From Numida meleagris (lineage: Eukaryota > Chordata > Aves > Galliformes > Numididae), in NCBI RefSeq assembly GCF_002078875.1, contig NC_034419.1:16957090-17021089 (forward strand): 64,000 nucleotides of DNA, given 5' to 3'. The notes under the pieces are model-generated. The model was given only the letters and a program-made list of their open reading frames with translations, had not been told where the DNA came from and searched no databases. Made by a program: the position numbers and the translations under genes. Numbering within the stretch: position 1 is the stretch's first letter; each line of letters starts with the position of its first letter. This document shows, piece after piece, positions 26,281 through 40,200 of the stretch.

Positions 26281-29200
26281 AATATAAAATGCAGGGAAAG
26301 GATGGAAAAGATTGTTTACTTTGACAAATTGATTTGTTTCTCTGAAATCCGAGGCTTTTATTCCAGCAAATGTCTTAACAGATACAACACAACTGGAAAC
26401 AAGGAGTGCAGGTACGAGTGGGACACAAGCAATGAGTCACAACGGTGCTCTCTTTTCAGCACATTCCCGCTCAGCACTAAACAAAACCACCTGTACTGTT
26501 GCATTTGTCTGTTGCTATTTATTAATATATGGATCATCTTACTCATCACTGGAGTTTTTAGGTTTTTATCTACTCTCACAAACTTGGTGCTGAAATTGTT
26601 TCAATTAGTTTCCCTTGACTACATCTTTTTACTTCTTACTTGCATTTATTATGATTTATTATGCCCCACCTTTACCTTTGTTTGTCAGAAAAGCTACTGC
26701 ACCTGTAGGAAACAAGCAGCTCTTTTACTTAACTTGGCCAGGCAAGGTCTCTGATCTAAACACAGAAACTATTTTGATTAAAATGTTAAAAAAAAAAAAA
26801 AATGACTACAAATGAAAAAATAGGTAACTTAAAACCAATCTAGAACAGTGCAAATTGAAAATTAAATGTTTTTATTGCCTTTTTATAGTTTGACAATATC
26901 AAGTTTAAAATTAGCAACGTTTCGGACTCCTGAAACAGCACCTTCTCCATTCCCAGGCTAATACATAAATTTGCCTCACTGCTTTGCTATCAAGTGTATG
27001 ACGTTCCATCAGCTGAAATACACTTGCCATTGCAATAAAAGGCAGCAAGAAAACATAATTCAAGTGTGTTGTAAAGTCTTTTATTCTCCTTTTCAGGCAG
27101 AATAATCAAATGTATTCTTGTTCATACAAGCACCAAGGATGTGAAACCTTGATATCCCTTCCACTCCAGCTAGGTTTTAAGCTTCATATACAATGCTAAA
27201 AAAGATTTCAGAAATATGGAGCAAAAGTAACATGAGCATCGTTTATACTGCTACTACTCTGGAAGAACCATTTATATATTTGGAACATAAGTCATAGTTC
27301 ATTAATACCTATGATAATTAAAAAACCATCTATTTGTGAATTCATGAGCTGCAGAGCTTTCAGCATCTGAAGAACTCTGCAGAAGATAACACGTATCTTG
27401 TGTCCACCTGGTACCAAGAGGTAGAGAGAAATGAAATTGATACTCCTGCCCAACGCCTGCCTGCCCTCACTGCCGCTCATGGCAGGTACCCTGCAAGATG
27501 TTTCTGGATTGTGCAGTGGTGTGCAATCAAGGAAAGCAATGGATGATGCAAGATCAGATCAAACGGCTGTGGTTTGAGAAGATGTAATACGACGTAATGA
27601 AAAATGCACAAAATTTTTGATGACAAAGTTGCTTCAGACAGACCCAGTCGCAGCTTGCAGCAGCATGGAGTTACATGAATTTGAGCCATGCAATCCATGA
27701 CTGCACCACAACTACCTATCTGAGCACAGGGTCTGAGATTAAGATCAGTTGAGGCTTCTGGAGATTATACCAACCTCTTTCTCAGCAATGCACAGGACAA
27801 CATCATGCCCTGGAGAGAAGCAGGATTTAGCACATTTCCAACTCCATTTGCACCCAAACATCTGGTTATATTTACATCCATTGATATTTACTGCCAGCAC
27901 ATTTATTAGCAATTCTACCATGTTTTGAAAACTGTGGAAGGGCTGATGCTCTATAAAGATAAGTGCCCTTTGACAGACAAAAAAATATTTATTCCATTAC
28001 TTCATTAGACTCATTATTCTTCAATGCAGCAGAACTTGTTAAATATACTTTACGTATAATTTTGTACTGGTATGATGTTCAAGTACCTCAAATGAGCCTG
28101 ACAACCAAATCATAACTGTTTTCCTCAATATGCAATTCTAAAGAGGGGACTTTGTTCAATGCCAGCACATAATGAACTACTAATGCACAACAAGGTCGCC
28201 TCGGTACAAGTCACATTATTTAAGAAGAAATGAAATAACAGTCCCTCAGCTCTTAAGAATAACAGCCTAAGCATGTTGTAATAGCTACACTGCTGATGAC
28301 AACTGCTGGAGAAAATAAGACAAATCTGTTCCTTTTTGTGAAAGCTTTTTACCACGACCTACACTGCTTACATGCACAGGCAAATGTTCTTCCCCACTAC
28401 TCTATAACCCAAATTTGGCAATACTGAGGCACTTTTATGACCATGTATTTTATGCTTCTTGAGACAAATGCTAGAAACAACGTATACATGGAATAATTTT
28501 CTTAAAAATACTTCGATCAGCTTAAAAGAAGTATTGGGAGACATGGCCAGCTAGCCAGAATACAGTGCCTGCAGACCCATTGCACCAGGAACAAGCTCAA
28601 TAGAGCTGCACAAGGAAAAAGTGAGTTGTTCTGCTGATTTCACAGGGCTTTGGATCAATCCTGTAAGAATAACTTTTGTTCGCATCCCTCCTCCCCACAT
28701 TACCTCTATAACCATCAATTATTGTTGGAGGTGGAAAGGAGAGAGAAGAAAAATGTTAACAGAGCAAAATTGAACATTACTCAAAGCAAGCAAAGAAACT
28801 GGGTGATTTGTCACTGGAGAAGAAATTCGCTGGCTACCAGAGAACTATCTCCATGGTTTCATTTTTGTCATGCTGGTATTACAGGGAAATCATATAATTT
28901 CACAGCAACCTCTATGAAATCTCTTAATGCTGTGGCACACTGCTGAACTTTCATTTTATAGAAGAACATTTATCTGTAGGAAGGTAACTGCACAATGGGT
29001 TATATATACACCAGAATATTCTCTAGACCTCATTTTAGTAAGAGGTTGTGTACTTCCACACCACAGGAGCAACGACAGAAGCGGAGCACTGCTCTCCTAG
29101 GCTGAGAGCTAGCTCTGACACAGGGCAGCAGCTCAGCCCCTGCTTCCCAAAAACATGGACTCCCTGGTCATTTTCATTTCCTAAAGGCTCCAAGACAGGG

Positions 29201-31419
29201 CAAAGAGAGAGGTCTCTGCCTCCCATCCCCCAGGAATCTTTTATTCACGCACTGACGTACCACTCAAACCTTGATTTTCCATCCTGAAACATCCCTCACG
29301 TCTCTGTTCACATTGCAGTAGTCTCAATCTTGTTTGAATCTTGTTTGAATCAGCATCTCCTATCAACAGAAATATTGCTAATAAAATGAGCTTATCCTTC
29401 AAGGGTGTGTGGCAGAGAAGAGGACCTGCAGGTTGTTTCTGATGCATGAAACCAGCGTCTGGCCACCAAGTCATGCAGGGATGAGCAGGCTACAGGTGCT
29501 CCTCACTGCAGCAGCAGCAACACAGAGCAGCAAACTGACACAGCACCTGCACTCCTCAGCACCACTGAGCCACTTGGGGTGCAGCAGCAAATGCAAGAGG
29601 AAACAAACAGATTACGCCGATTAAATGGGAATCATGTAGAAATCACAAAACAAAGTCTGTTACATAAACACGAACATGAAAAGCTAAAAAGAAATTGGCA
29701 CGGGTATACCGGAGTGCTGTGAACACGAAATGCCTGTGCACAAAAAGGTAGAAGAGACTGCGGTAGTAAGGGAGAAAAAAAGGGAGAGGGGAGATGAGAT
29801 ACTTTTGTGGGCTGCGTGGAACAGAAGGAAGAGATCAGAGAGAGCGGAGAAAAATAGCAGCAGACAAACATCAATAGCAGAGAAGTTGAGTCAACACCTG
29901 ATGAGCAGTTTTTTTTTTTTTGTTGGTTTGTTTTTCAAAGGCATTTTGCATCGGCAAAAATATACTGAAGAAAACCTGGAAAAACAGCACTGTGTGTTTT
30001 GAAGGAAAAATGAAAATTCTCCAGTATTTCCAAAAATACACCTTCTCAAAATTCACATTATCTGGGAATTATCCCTTTACTCAAGTACAGTGCTGAACAA
30101 AGCAACTCAAGCAATTTAAGAAATATCTCAGGAGGGAACAATGTTTGCTCAAGCAAATTATCTTACAGCCGACTTCGCACATGAAACAATTTTGTCCCCC
30201 TAAAGCTTTCCTAAAAGAAACTCTAAGAATAACTTGACAGTCTCTAAAGCACCTCTATCATTAACTACTCGTGACCACAAAGCAGATTTGGGTTTAGTGT
30301 CGAAGAACTATTGGGCTATTCACATTTTTGAAGAACTGCAGCTGTGCGCTGCTCATATTGGAATAGTTAAACAGATGGATAAATGCACGGCCAGATCCAG
30401 GCCTCATTACCTGAAGGCTTGCTTATTTAAGTGGCAGCATTTTGACTTTTCTCAGAATAAACAAAAGGCATCTCAGGGCACTTCATTTTTTAAGTACTGA
30501 GAACACGTTGATTCAACAGGATTTGTTTCTGCCACTGACCTCTTTCCTTTATCTTTCCAAAGGCTGCAGCCTTCCTTAGAGAAATGGAGGTAAGCTCCAA
30601 CAAACATTCCCGAATACAGCTGGGTTTTCACCCCTATTGCCAGGACACGGGTAACCAAAATCAGTTTCCCCCGCCCCTATTGGGCTGGAGAACCTGGCAG
30701 AAAGCCACTCTGCTTTGATCAGGGCCATGCAGACTGTAACAGATGTAATGATGACAAATAACAGATACAGCAGATGACTAAGTGTCCTATCAGCAGATGT
30801 CATACCACAGCTGCTGTTTCACACCTAAAAACACACCAACTCGTCAGCGTGAAAGCCTACTATTCACAGACCTTCAAAATATTTATAGTTCTCCTCTCAA
30901 AACATGCGTGGTACCTGGCTTAAGCCAAATAGTTAGCTCCGACATGGCTAATTAAAGCACATCCCATGGAGGGTGCTGTGGTGTTCCAGCGGGACTGCTC
31001 CCCACCTACAGAGCCAACCTTCAGCTTTAACAGCCTGCAGACAGCTCCTCCGAGGACACAGCGAGAGCCATTTCTACTGTCCTCGTGGCCATCCCTGGAT
31101 ATGTATGGGGTGAAAGCATGCAAAAGAACAAAAGCTCCTGTGAAGATATGGCAGCAGTGCCCACGCTCCCCCCTTCACCAATGCTCTGCAAGCAGCTCGC
31201 AGGTGAACAGCTTGCAGGTGGATTTTTTCTACTCTGCTTTCCCTGAGACTGGGATTGTTTCTAATAAGTGAACCATGAGTCTAAGTTTTATTGAGACAAA
31301 TGTTCAGGAAAAATAAGATTTTCAACTTGCTTGATTAAATACTGAACTGTGCACACATGTCCATGGCTATCCCTGTTGGACTGCTAGCACTGTTATTCAT
31401 CCATGTGAAAAAAAACAGA

Positions 31420-31438
31420 TTTTTTTTTTTTTTTTTTT
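31420..31438. repeat. T19 homopolymer
   Basis: A run of 19 T at the left edge of a GC-richer, pyrimidine-rich patch (31480-31800). Together they could be a reverse-oriented retrosequence, but I recognise no source. Confidence 0.9.
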
Positions 31439-34260
31439 AATCTCACTACCCACTGTGCAACTGCTTAAACACAGAAAAATGGTGTTCTTGCACCCAGCTC
31501 CAGGGAGCTCCAGTCCCAAGGCCATGGTCTCTCCCATAGGATCTGGGATGCTTGGAGTTCCAGTTCCTACACATTTCTGCTGTTCCTCACAGCACCTCCT
31601 CCCCATCCCTTCTCTCCAGTGCCCTCCTGTTCAACCCTTGTTTTCCCCCCAACCCTGGAATCTGAACACTCAGCCTCAGCACATTCCTCAATTTTTCTTT
31701 AAAATCTCCTTATCCTCAGTCTCAAAAATCATTCCAACAGTTCCCCGCTCCTTAACTGTGATCACAGCATTCATCACAGGAAAATGCCCTTTCCCCTTCC
31801 CTGCTCTTCCAAAGGGATTTCATTTTTGCTGCAAGGGTCCAAGCACAAGACGGAGCAGCTCCTCTTCTGCATGGCGATGCTAGATTCCATCCAGAGAGTG
31901 CCACAGAGAAATGCCAACAAACAGCAAGGTCGGGCACCAATCAAGAATTTGGGTCTGTCTAATGGTACATCCTCATGGGCCCTTCATAGAAAGGGATTTT
32001 CCTTTACCTACCTAAGGTACAGAGGGAAGGAAATGCTGCAGTGACCTGAATGTCTGCCTTGTTTTGATGGTCTGGGCTCGTTTTGGTGCTGCTCAGTGCG
32101 GAGAGTTAATGATTTGTACCAGCTTCTTGCTAGTAGAGCAGCCATGTCTTTTCTTATCTAGAAATCCCTCCTTTCCTCAAGTACTACCGAGTGTATTTAA
32201 TTAGTTTTTGAGAGTCTGAATGCTCACTGGAAGATGTCAAATTATTTTGTACCTAAGGCGTGCTGCAGCAGGCTGAATGCATGGCAGCTCTTGCTGAGCA
32301 GCAACTGTGCACTCCTAGTGGGCCATGCAAGGAAACCTGAGGAGCAGGCATCCTCACAGCTGCTTTAACACACACAGCGAGCCTGACTTACACATGCTGC
32401 AACAGCTCCACGCATCTCAGCTGAAATATTTTCACCGTAAGCAACTTTCTTACACTTGTACCCTCCCTATCAATGGACTCACAGCAGTCAGTAAAAGAAC
32501 TCAATTAGAGTGGAGCAAACGCATGCCACAGGAATAACAAGACAGCACCCAGCAGAAGGAGAAGAGGCTTTGCAGCAGTCGCCAGCCGCATGCCACCTGC
32601 ATGCCCTGCAGCAAGTTTTCACAGGAGCTTCCCATGGAATCATTCCCGGGGTGGGACCAAACCCAAAGGCCTATGGCTGGAGCCAGGAAAACTAGAACAA
32701 GAATTGAAACTGGACTGGCCAGAAGCAGCAAGGAACTACCTGCTTGATAACGGTTCCATATTAAACTGGAAAAACAATTAAACTGGAAAAAAAATTAAAC
32801 ATCCATTCTAAACTGCACTGTAGTATCCAGGAGATCAAAAGAGACCATCTAACAGTTCCTGCTGATCTTAGAACGACACTATTAACTATTGCATAGATTA
32901 CTTTATCAAATCTAAGCACTGTCAACACTGCCTTTCATCCTACCAAAGAGCTGCTCTGTTCCACTACACAAACACATGCTCATCAGCCCGACTGGAACTG
33001 AAGACAACATGTGCTGATTGTTATTAAGCAAAAAATTTCATTTGCTTTGTGACACATCTACTTCTGCCTCTCACACACCTTCATAAATCAGAACAGCCTT
33101 TTTTGGGATGCACACCAGGGCGTTAGCTTGGTCACAAAGCCTCATGTTCGGTATTAATCATTGCTCTGACCTAGATATAATACAGATACATTTAAAACCA
33201 AAATGTTTAATCCCCCTTGTGAGTAACAAATTCCACATTTTGATTTGCAAAAGCACGAACAAAGATCATTAAGCAATTAAAGAAAGAGGTAAACAGGTGA
33301 TAAAACCGCATTTGGTCTTGCTCAAAATGAACTGCTATCTGATACTTCATTGTCTGGTGAAAGAATAGGAGAACCCTGCAAGCATGACTTGGAATAAATT
33401 AAATTCATTACACAAAGCAATGTTTTGTGATAAGAATTCACTCTAACTTGATCTACTTTGACACCTTATATATCTACAAATCAATGAAATTCAGGGTGTG
33501 TGGCAGGCAAGTACCGCGGTGTGCTCAAGTGTCTTGCTTTCAATCAAAACCAGCTGCAACGCATGGCAGTGCTTTTCCAGCCCGTAGTCCTACATCTCCT
33601 TCTGATGGACGCTGAAATGTGAGAAGCAATGGATATTAGCCTTGTGATGGAGTCAGTAAAAACCGTGAGTTTGGAACTAAGTTTGGTCCCACAATTTAGA
33701 TGTAAAAGTCAGAACTGGAATCTACACATATTTATCAGGAAAGGAGGATTTTCTGTGACTAATAAAGGTTTCTGAAAGAAACAAGATAGTAATTCCAGTG
33801 AATCCCCAGCAGAAAAAAAAGAGAATAAAAAACATAACAGGCTTAAAGACAGATTACAGTTAGTTTTAAATTGAAGTGAACAAGGGGAGTTACACACACA
33901 GTTGGAAAGGGTAAATAACACAGCAGCACGTGCTATTAAGAGGTGAAATTCTGAAATATCAGAACTAAGGAGGAAAATGGTAGATTTTGTTAACCAAAGA
34001 AGCTGAGCAATCAACAAAATTCTTTCGGAAATAACACTAAATACAAACAGAGAATTTGGGAATATTTAAGAAATACAGCCGAATACTCTGTACCAACTTT
34101 CCTCTGGAGAAGCTGTGGATGAATGCAGGAAAGCACTGAGTAGCCATGTAACTGTGAATACAAAGCACACCAGGTTGTTCCAAGCTTTGGTACACAAAGC
34201 CAGTGACCCCACGTTCTGCAAAGTACTGCCTGTGTGCAGCCTGCAAAGTACTAGTGTAAA

Positions 34261-34275
34261 AATAATAATAATAAT
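34261..34275. repeat. (AAT)5 microsatellite
   Basis: Five AAT units preceded by AAA, in the long intronic interval. Confidence 0.9.
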
Positions 34276-37200
34276 ACGAAGAAGGGAAAATTTTGTTTGT
34301 TTCTGAAGTGGTACCACTTCTAAATGCACTGATTTAACTGAGGTTATTTCCATACAACATTAACATTTCAATGTGATTTAGCTGGTTTTGCAAAGGGAGC
34401 TTTTGACTTGCATACTTCCGTCCATACTAAATGGTATTAGAAAATAATAATCTGTACAACTTCTTGGTTAAAAGGTAAAATAAAAATAAAAGTGCTAGGG
34501 AAACAAATGAAGACGTTTGAAATGGAAGTGGTAAAGAGGCCTTCCACCCAACTGGTGAGTTCATCCTTCCACTTTACTCCATCCCCCTGAATCTAAACAG
34601 ACCATTCAGCGAGCTTTCTTCTTTGTTCTTCTGGCAGCAACAAAGAGTGAAAAAAGAAAGCACAGGGATCATTTGAGCATGTTAACCTCCTTGGAAAAGG
34701 AAGGAACGAGACCAGATCTTCAGAGAATTGCATTCTGTCTGCCTCTGCAGTAATGGCATTACACTTGAATGAAAGCAAAATTATGTGGAAGACTGTTGGT
34801 TTACTGAGGGGTCAAAGTGATGACAGCTGTGGCAGGCTGCGGTAAACCTTTAATATGCCATGATGTACCAATGTGCACATCCTTCAGTGGATGAATAGAT
34901 GTGGCTGAACAAGGGATTACACCTGAGCAAGCAACGGCGTAGATAAATGCATTCAGCATCAGACTATTTGACAACAGAACCAGGGTAAGCGAAAAAAAAA
35001 AAAAAGCTGCCCAGAAATACTTACCTGTTGTTCTGTTTATGAAAACAAATACAATCCCAGTGCTATAGAAGTGAGTTTAACAGACTGAGACACATACATG
35101 AGGAGAAGCCCCCCAAAACACAGTGGGACCTCAAATCTTTCTGCAGGTATCTGAGCAGAATGTTTAAGCGACAGATGCGCTATCTGCAGATTGATTTCCA
35201 GCGTAAGCCAAATTGCTCTGTGTAGGGTGGTGTAATCCTCAGAAGTATATTGTTAACTACAACTTAATAAAAAGCCAAGGGCTGAAAAAATACAGTTTCA
35301 TAAAAAAGAATGAAGAACTCTCACTTTGCAGGGCTGAGAGAGGTAATAAGAGGAAAATAAAACACAGGTACTGCTTCTCTTCTCATAAGTAAGGAGTAAG
35401 TAAGGAGAACTTGCTCGGCTATAAAATGACACTCCCTATAACTCAGTCTGTGCTCTCTTACCATTCAATAGCATATTTTACTAGAAACATTTATGTAAAC
35501 AGATCTCGATACAAGATAAAGACACAAGCAATGCAATGTAAAAGGAATAGTTCAAGTTTCATCAAGTTGGTGTTAATTCCTACTCTGCTTAGCAAGTAGC
35601 TGCACTGACAACAAACATCAGGAGGCAAACCGGGCAGGCTGGCAGCAGATCAGAGCCTGGACACGTACAGTAAGAAGATATAGAGCTATGACATTTACAA
35701 GTTATTCTCAACATGGTGTAACCAAAACTACAGCCTCATAGCAAGTCGTGGCCTTCAGGGATTATGGCCACAGCCAATTAAACAGCTCTGTTATAGTGTG
35801 GAAGAAACATTCTGATTCAGATCAATTTACCTGACTATCTTCCATTCCGCTTCAGTTCAGGCACTCATTATATTAAGTCCAATCAAGTGAAATATTTAAT
35901 ATGAGAAGAAGACATACAACGATGAAGCAACAGCTTCTTTTTTCAACCTCATTTAGCGCCTTATGATTGAGAGCAGAAGCAACTAACACACGAAGGACAG
36001 GAACCATTTTGTACGAGCTGATTTTATCTCCCTGATGTTAGGCTTTGTTCCCACGATACACAGGATTCAGAGATCCTCCCAGCTCGGGACATTCCCAGCT
36101 GCAGAGCTGTTTGCCACTGATCAAAGAGCAACTTGGAATTTCCACCTTAGTTCTAAGGAAGAGCTGGAGAGGAGAAGGTGTGTGTGCCAACCGCAGTATC
36201 AAGCGTGTTTTCAGAGTGCAAAGTAAAGAAGTTTAAATCTGAACATTTTCTTCCCCTTCTAAGCCAAGATGGCAGCTATCAGCTCTTCCACCAAGATGCC
36301 ATCCTTCAGCAGCACACAGTCCCGCTTGCCCAAAGGCTTTGAGGACACAAACCATGAAGTCCATACTGTTCTTTTATTTATATATCTGTAACACTCTTCT
36401 CCTTATTTTCTGTGCCAGAAAGTCTCTTCTCTCTCATCACCATACACCTCCACAAGTTATTCATGTGCAAGCTTTGTGAGATAAGAGGAGGCTAGCAGAT
36501 TCTCATTTAAAAAAAAAGTTGCTATGGGAATAAAATGACAAAAACTGTTACTAAATCCAACATAAAAAAAAAAAGATGACAACTGGAGAGAACTCAAATG
36601 GAATTGAAACTGTCACCTCAACTGATAAGGTTATGATCTGTAACAACTGCTTTCTCTCCCTCATTTACTCTCTGCTTTTATGTAGATTTCGTTTTCTTTT
36701 CAAACACTATTTATAGAATAACAATGTAATTCAGATCAAGACTCAAAAACTCTTAAGAAAAATAGAATTAACGTTTTCCAATACGGCACTATGGCAAGTG
36801 TATTGTCATACACTTATAGACTAAAAGTTGGAATCTGTCCGCTCTGCATCAACGCTACAGATGTAGATCCTGACTGTGAGAGGAATCTTTATATTTCATA
36901 TACGAAATACAGATAAAAAGTAGGTTCAGCCATACAAATTTCTGTCTTTAAACTACCATCTATGGCTTGTGATAACATTTCGCATAGGTTAGGAAGTAAA
37001 TTTTGATTTCATTTTCCCACAGCTGCAATCAAAGGAAATTCACAAACTTTTTAAAGGCAAGAAGAGCTGGCCCATCACCAACCCCAGCATTTTTAGCATG
37101 AAATATCATGAAAAGGAACAGGTCTCCCCAGTTTTGAAGCCGGTCTACAGACAGAGCGCTAGTACACGTCTAATGTTGATGCAGGATAAATGTTTCATTA

Positions 37201-40200
37201 CATTCCGTAGAAAGTGGGGAAAATCCATTTCCTTTCATTACATATCCCCATAGCTGCCCTGACTCATTAAATAACGCGGCAAATGATCTCCTTACACAGT
37301 GAACCTTAAAAATGAGAAATGTGATGAAGCCTTAAGAGGCTCAATTCATAGTCTCTCTACTGATGGATGATTCCCAGCAACATAAAGACCGGAAAGTAAT
37401 CTGGAGTGAAATAGCTGAAAAACTTTTCCTAAACATACGGCAGAGCTTTAAAAGACTGATTCTTATTTGTACTATAACTCATCTTGCTATGTAACAGCCT
37501 CCTAAAATGCCCAATGAGCAGACTGGAAGCTCCTCTATAGTGCCACTGCAAGACTTATGTCAGGGTACGTTCACATCAACGTGAATCAAATCCTCTGTCT
37601 ATTACTAAGACTGCATCTCTATTGTCTGTTACTTTCAGTATTGCAGAATTCACAGTTCTGTTATTTACTAACAGCAACAGCATTACTTGCCACCTCAAGA
37701 AGTCTGGGAGAATCCTTAACTGAATCATACATTAAACTAATTGGGGATTTTCTGTTTCCTTCCACAGTCATAAACAGTTGTATGAGGAAACATGATAAAA
37801 TATCTGTTAATTGCACTTGGCTGTGCACATTAAGCTGCTTTTAATTTAGGTCTAGAACACTGAAGTTCTCATTGCACAACAACTGAGGAAAGCCAGTGAA
37901 TTCTGTACTGTTCTTTGCCATCCTTTGCCTCCTGCTGCAGGCCACCAAAGAGGCACTGGCAGACTGTGCAGAGTTTGTGCCCTTGGCACGAGGCACAACT
38001 CCCACCCCCAGTGGACACTGGGAGCCTCTGCAGTTCTTAACAGTGGAAAAAGGCAACAGTCCAGGTAGGTGTTCCAATAGGTGTTTCACTGCAGTTTGAA
38101 ATGAGACACCTAGTTAGCTTCAGTGTAACATACATATATACATGAAATTACTCCATACCACCCCTTCTTTACTAAGGGTTTCTCTTCTCCGTTGGATTAA
38201 AATATTAAAGCTAGTTCTAGTGACTGGTTCAAACACAACTCTCTGCATTCAGAAGCTTCTCCGCCGGTCCTGAGCGTGTGACCCTCGAAAGCTCTGTTAA
38301 AGGGTAAAGGATAATCGAGCACAAAATACATTCACCGAGGTGTCGTGTTAAAATGATGTTCTGCCTTCTCTTCCAAGACAGAAAGCAGCCCTAGCCTAGA
38401 AAAGGTCTGCTCTCCTGCCAAATGGCACATGTTTGAAATGTTTCTGACTTCGCTTCAAGACTTCTAAAAATTAGACAAGAAAGTCATAGCTGTTTGTTCT
38501 ATCCAGGAAGAAAAAAGAATAACATTCCACTACATCAAACAGCCATTTCTTACTATTCTGTTTGTAGTTACGGAAGTTTGATTCATTTTAGCATCAGTAA
38601 CTTCTGATGGTGCTAACCATGCAATAATATAAATGAGTCTTCATTTCCTTAGATTTTCAAGCATGTACAGTAATAAGGTTGAGGTTATGTTTTGGCTTTA
38701 CAACCTTGTGTTATTTTGTCCTAAAAACAAAGTGAGTAAATTGTGTTCCGATCCCTGATGAATGCTGATCCCTGAAATGTCACCACTGATACGTACAGCC
38801 TGCATTGGAAAAGTTAAAGGCTAACGTTATCCCATTTATTATTAAACAAGAAACTACAAGGTTAATTATGCCTCCCCAAAATAATCATGCTTTTATCAAG
38901 AGGCTAGCAGCAATGCAACATTACTGAAAAAAACAAAAATCTGAAACATTCATTTTCAGCATGGTCATTAAGAACAACAAAATCAGAGCAGCTTCTTCTG
39001 GCAGGCTTTTTCTAATAATTATAATAATAAAAGTATTTATTCTCAGCGCTGTTGTTTTCCTGAACATCTGCTGAATTATCCTGCTTTAGATTTCAATTTC
39101 TGTGTACCTCCCTGCTTTCCTAACCATCATTCACAAATGTTCTAACATGCTCCCCAGCCCCACTGCCCTGCAAATGTCCTCAGCTTCCCAAGGGGCTGAT
39201 CCAGCTTGCATTCAGCACAATACTGAAAGTCTTTCTCCCCAGTGTTCCCTCCCTAGTGTCTTTTGTCTTTCTATTAGCAGAGAAAAGGGTTCCCCCCTCC
39301 TCTGGTTTGGTATTTCTATAGCCTGACTCATCTGCAGATCTCCAGCCTTCTCAAAGCACGGAGCACCACCAGATAGGTTCTGCAGTAAGAAACAGCAAAG
39401 TATTACCCCAAATCCCAGGAACCTCTCTAACAGATGAGATTACTCATCCATCCTGGTCATCATTCATTCCTCAACAGCAGCCAATGACAGCAGTTGTTTA
39501 ACCAACAAAGGTTAAGCACACGTGACAAACACATTACGCGCTGCTTAAGGAAAGGTTGTCTACCTTCAAAAGCTACTTTCTCCAAGGCACCTGAGACTGA
39601 AGTCATATGACAACTAAGTAGCCATACACAGCATAATTATCTGCCCACCAGGGACACAGCAAACACAAGTACCAAGGCAATGGGAGTGATCACCAACTCT
39701 TATCAAAACCGCACGAGACAGGAGACCTGTGTAAATACAGACGTACAGCTTTCATGCTCTGCAATATTTGCAACACTACAGTTTTACTGCAGAATAAAGC
39801 ACTTGAACATCTCATCTCAGTAATTTATGTAAAATTTAAAGCTGCCACTGGCCAGAACCTCTCCATTCCAACATCATAAAAATCTGTGATGAGTTTAATT
39901 ACTAAATACAAAAACAGAATTCGTCATGTTGAAATGAAGTATCAATTGTTTGGAGGTGAGGGTTCAGCTTTAAAATTAGACAGTATCTACAGCAAGAAGT
40001 AGCTGTTTTTCAGGAGAAAGTGTTCTTCAGCTTGGAACATGAAGTAGTAATGTTAAGGTCTCTCTTTGAAAAGTGTTTTGTACTGCAACATTATCTACTC
40101 TTAAGGAACCACGCACTGTACCTAATAGAACATGCCTGCTATTGAAATGCAGACCTGTGTAAACACTCTGAACTGAGAGGAAGTCCAGTAAGTCAACAAC

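Noticed and set aside
26215..26754. 179-codon plus-strand frame with hydrophobic stretches, the longest in the window
   Set aside because: It starts on TTG, is T-rich (which alone gives hydrophobic residues) and matches nothing known. By a rough estimate from stop density, the longest frame expected by chance over six frames of 64 kb is about this size.
32440..32500. Minus-strand YKC followed by a G-x-x-I-S-x-E spacing like the end of Ig1
   Set aside because: Two stops lie in frame just upstream and no D-x-G precedes the Tyr.
35011..35170. Strong minus-strand donor ACAACAG|gtaagtat, considered as the end of an Ig1 exon
   Set aside because: All three frames upstream of it contain stops or lack any Ig pattern before a usable acceptor.
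39960..39990. Minus-strand FKAEPSPPNN, similar to the start of CNTN3 Ig1 (FIKEPSN)
   Set aside because: A stop codon follows immediately and no exon can be built around it.
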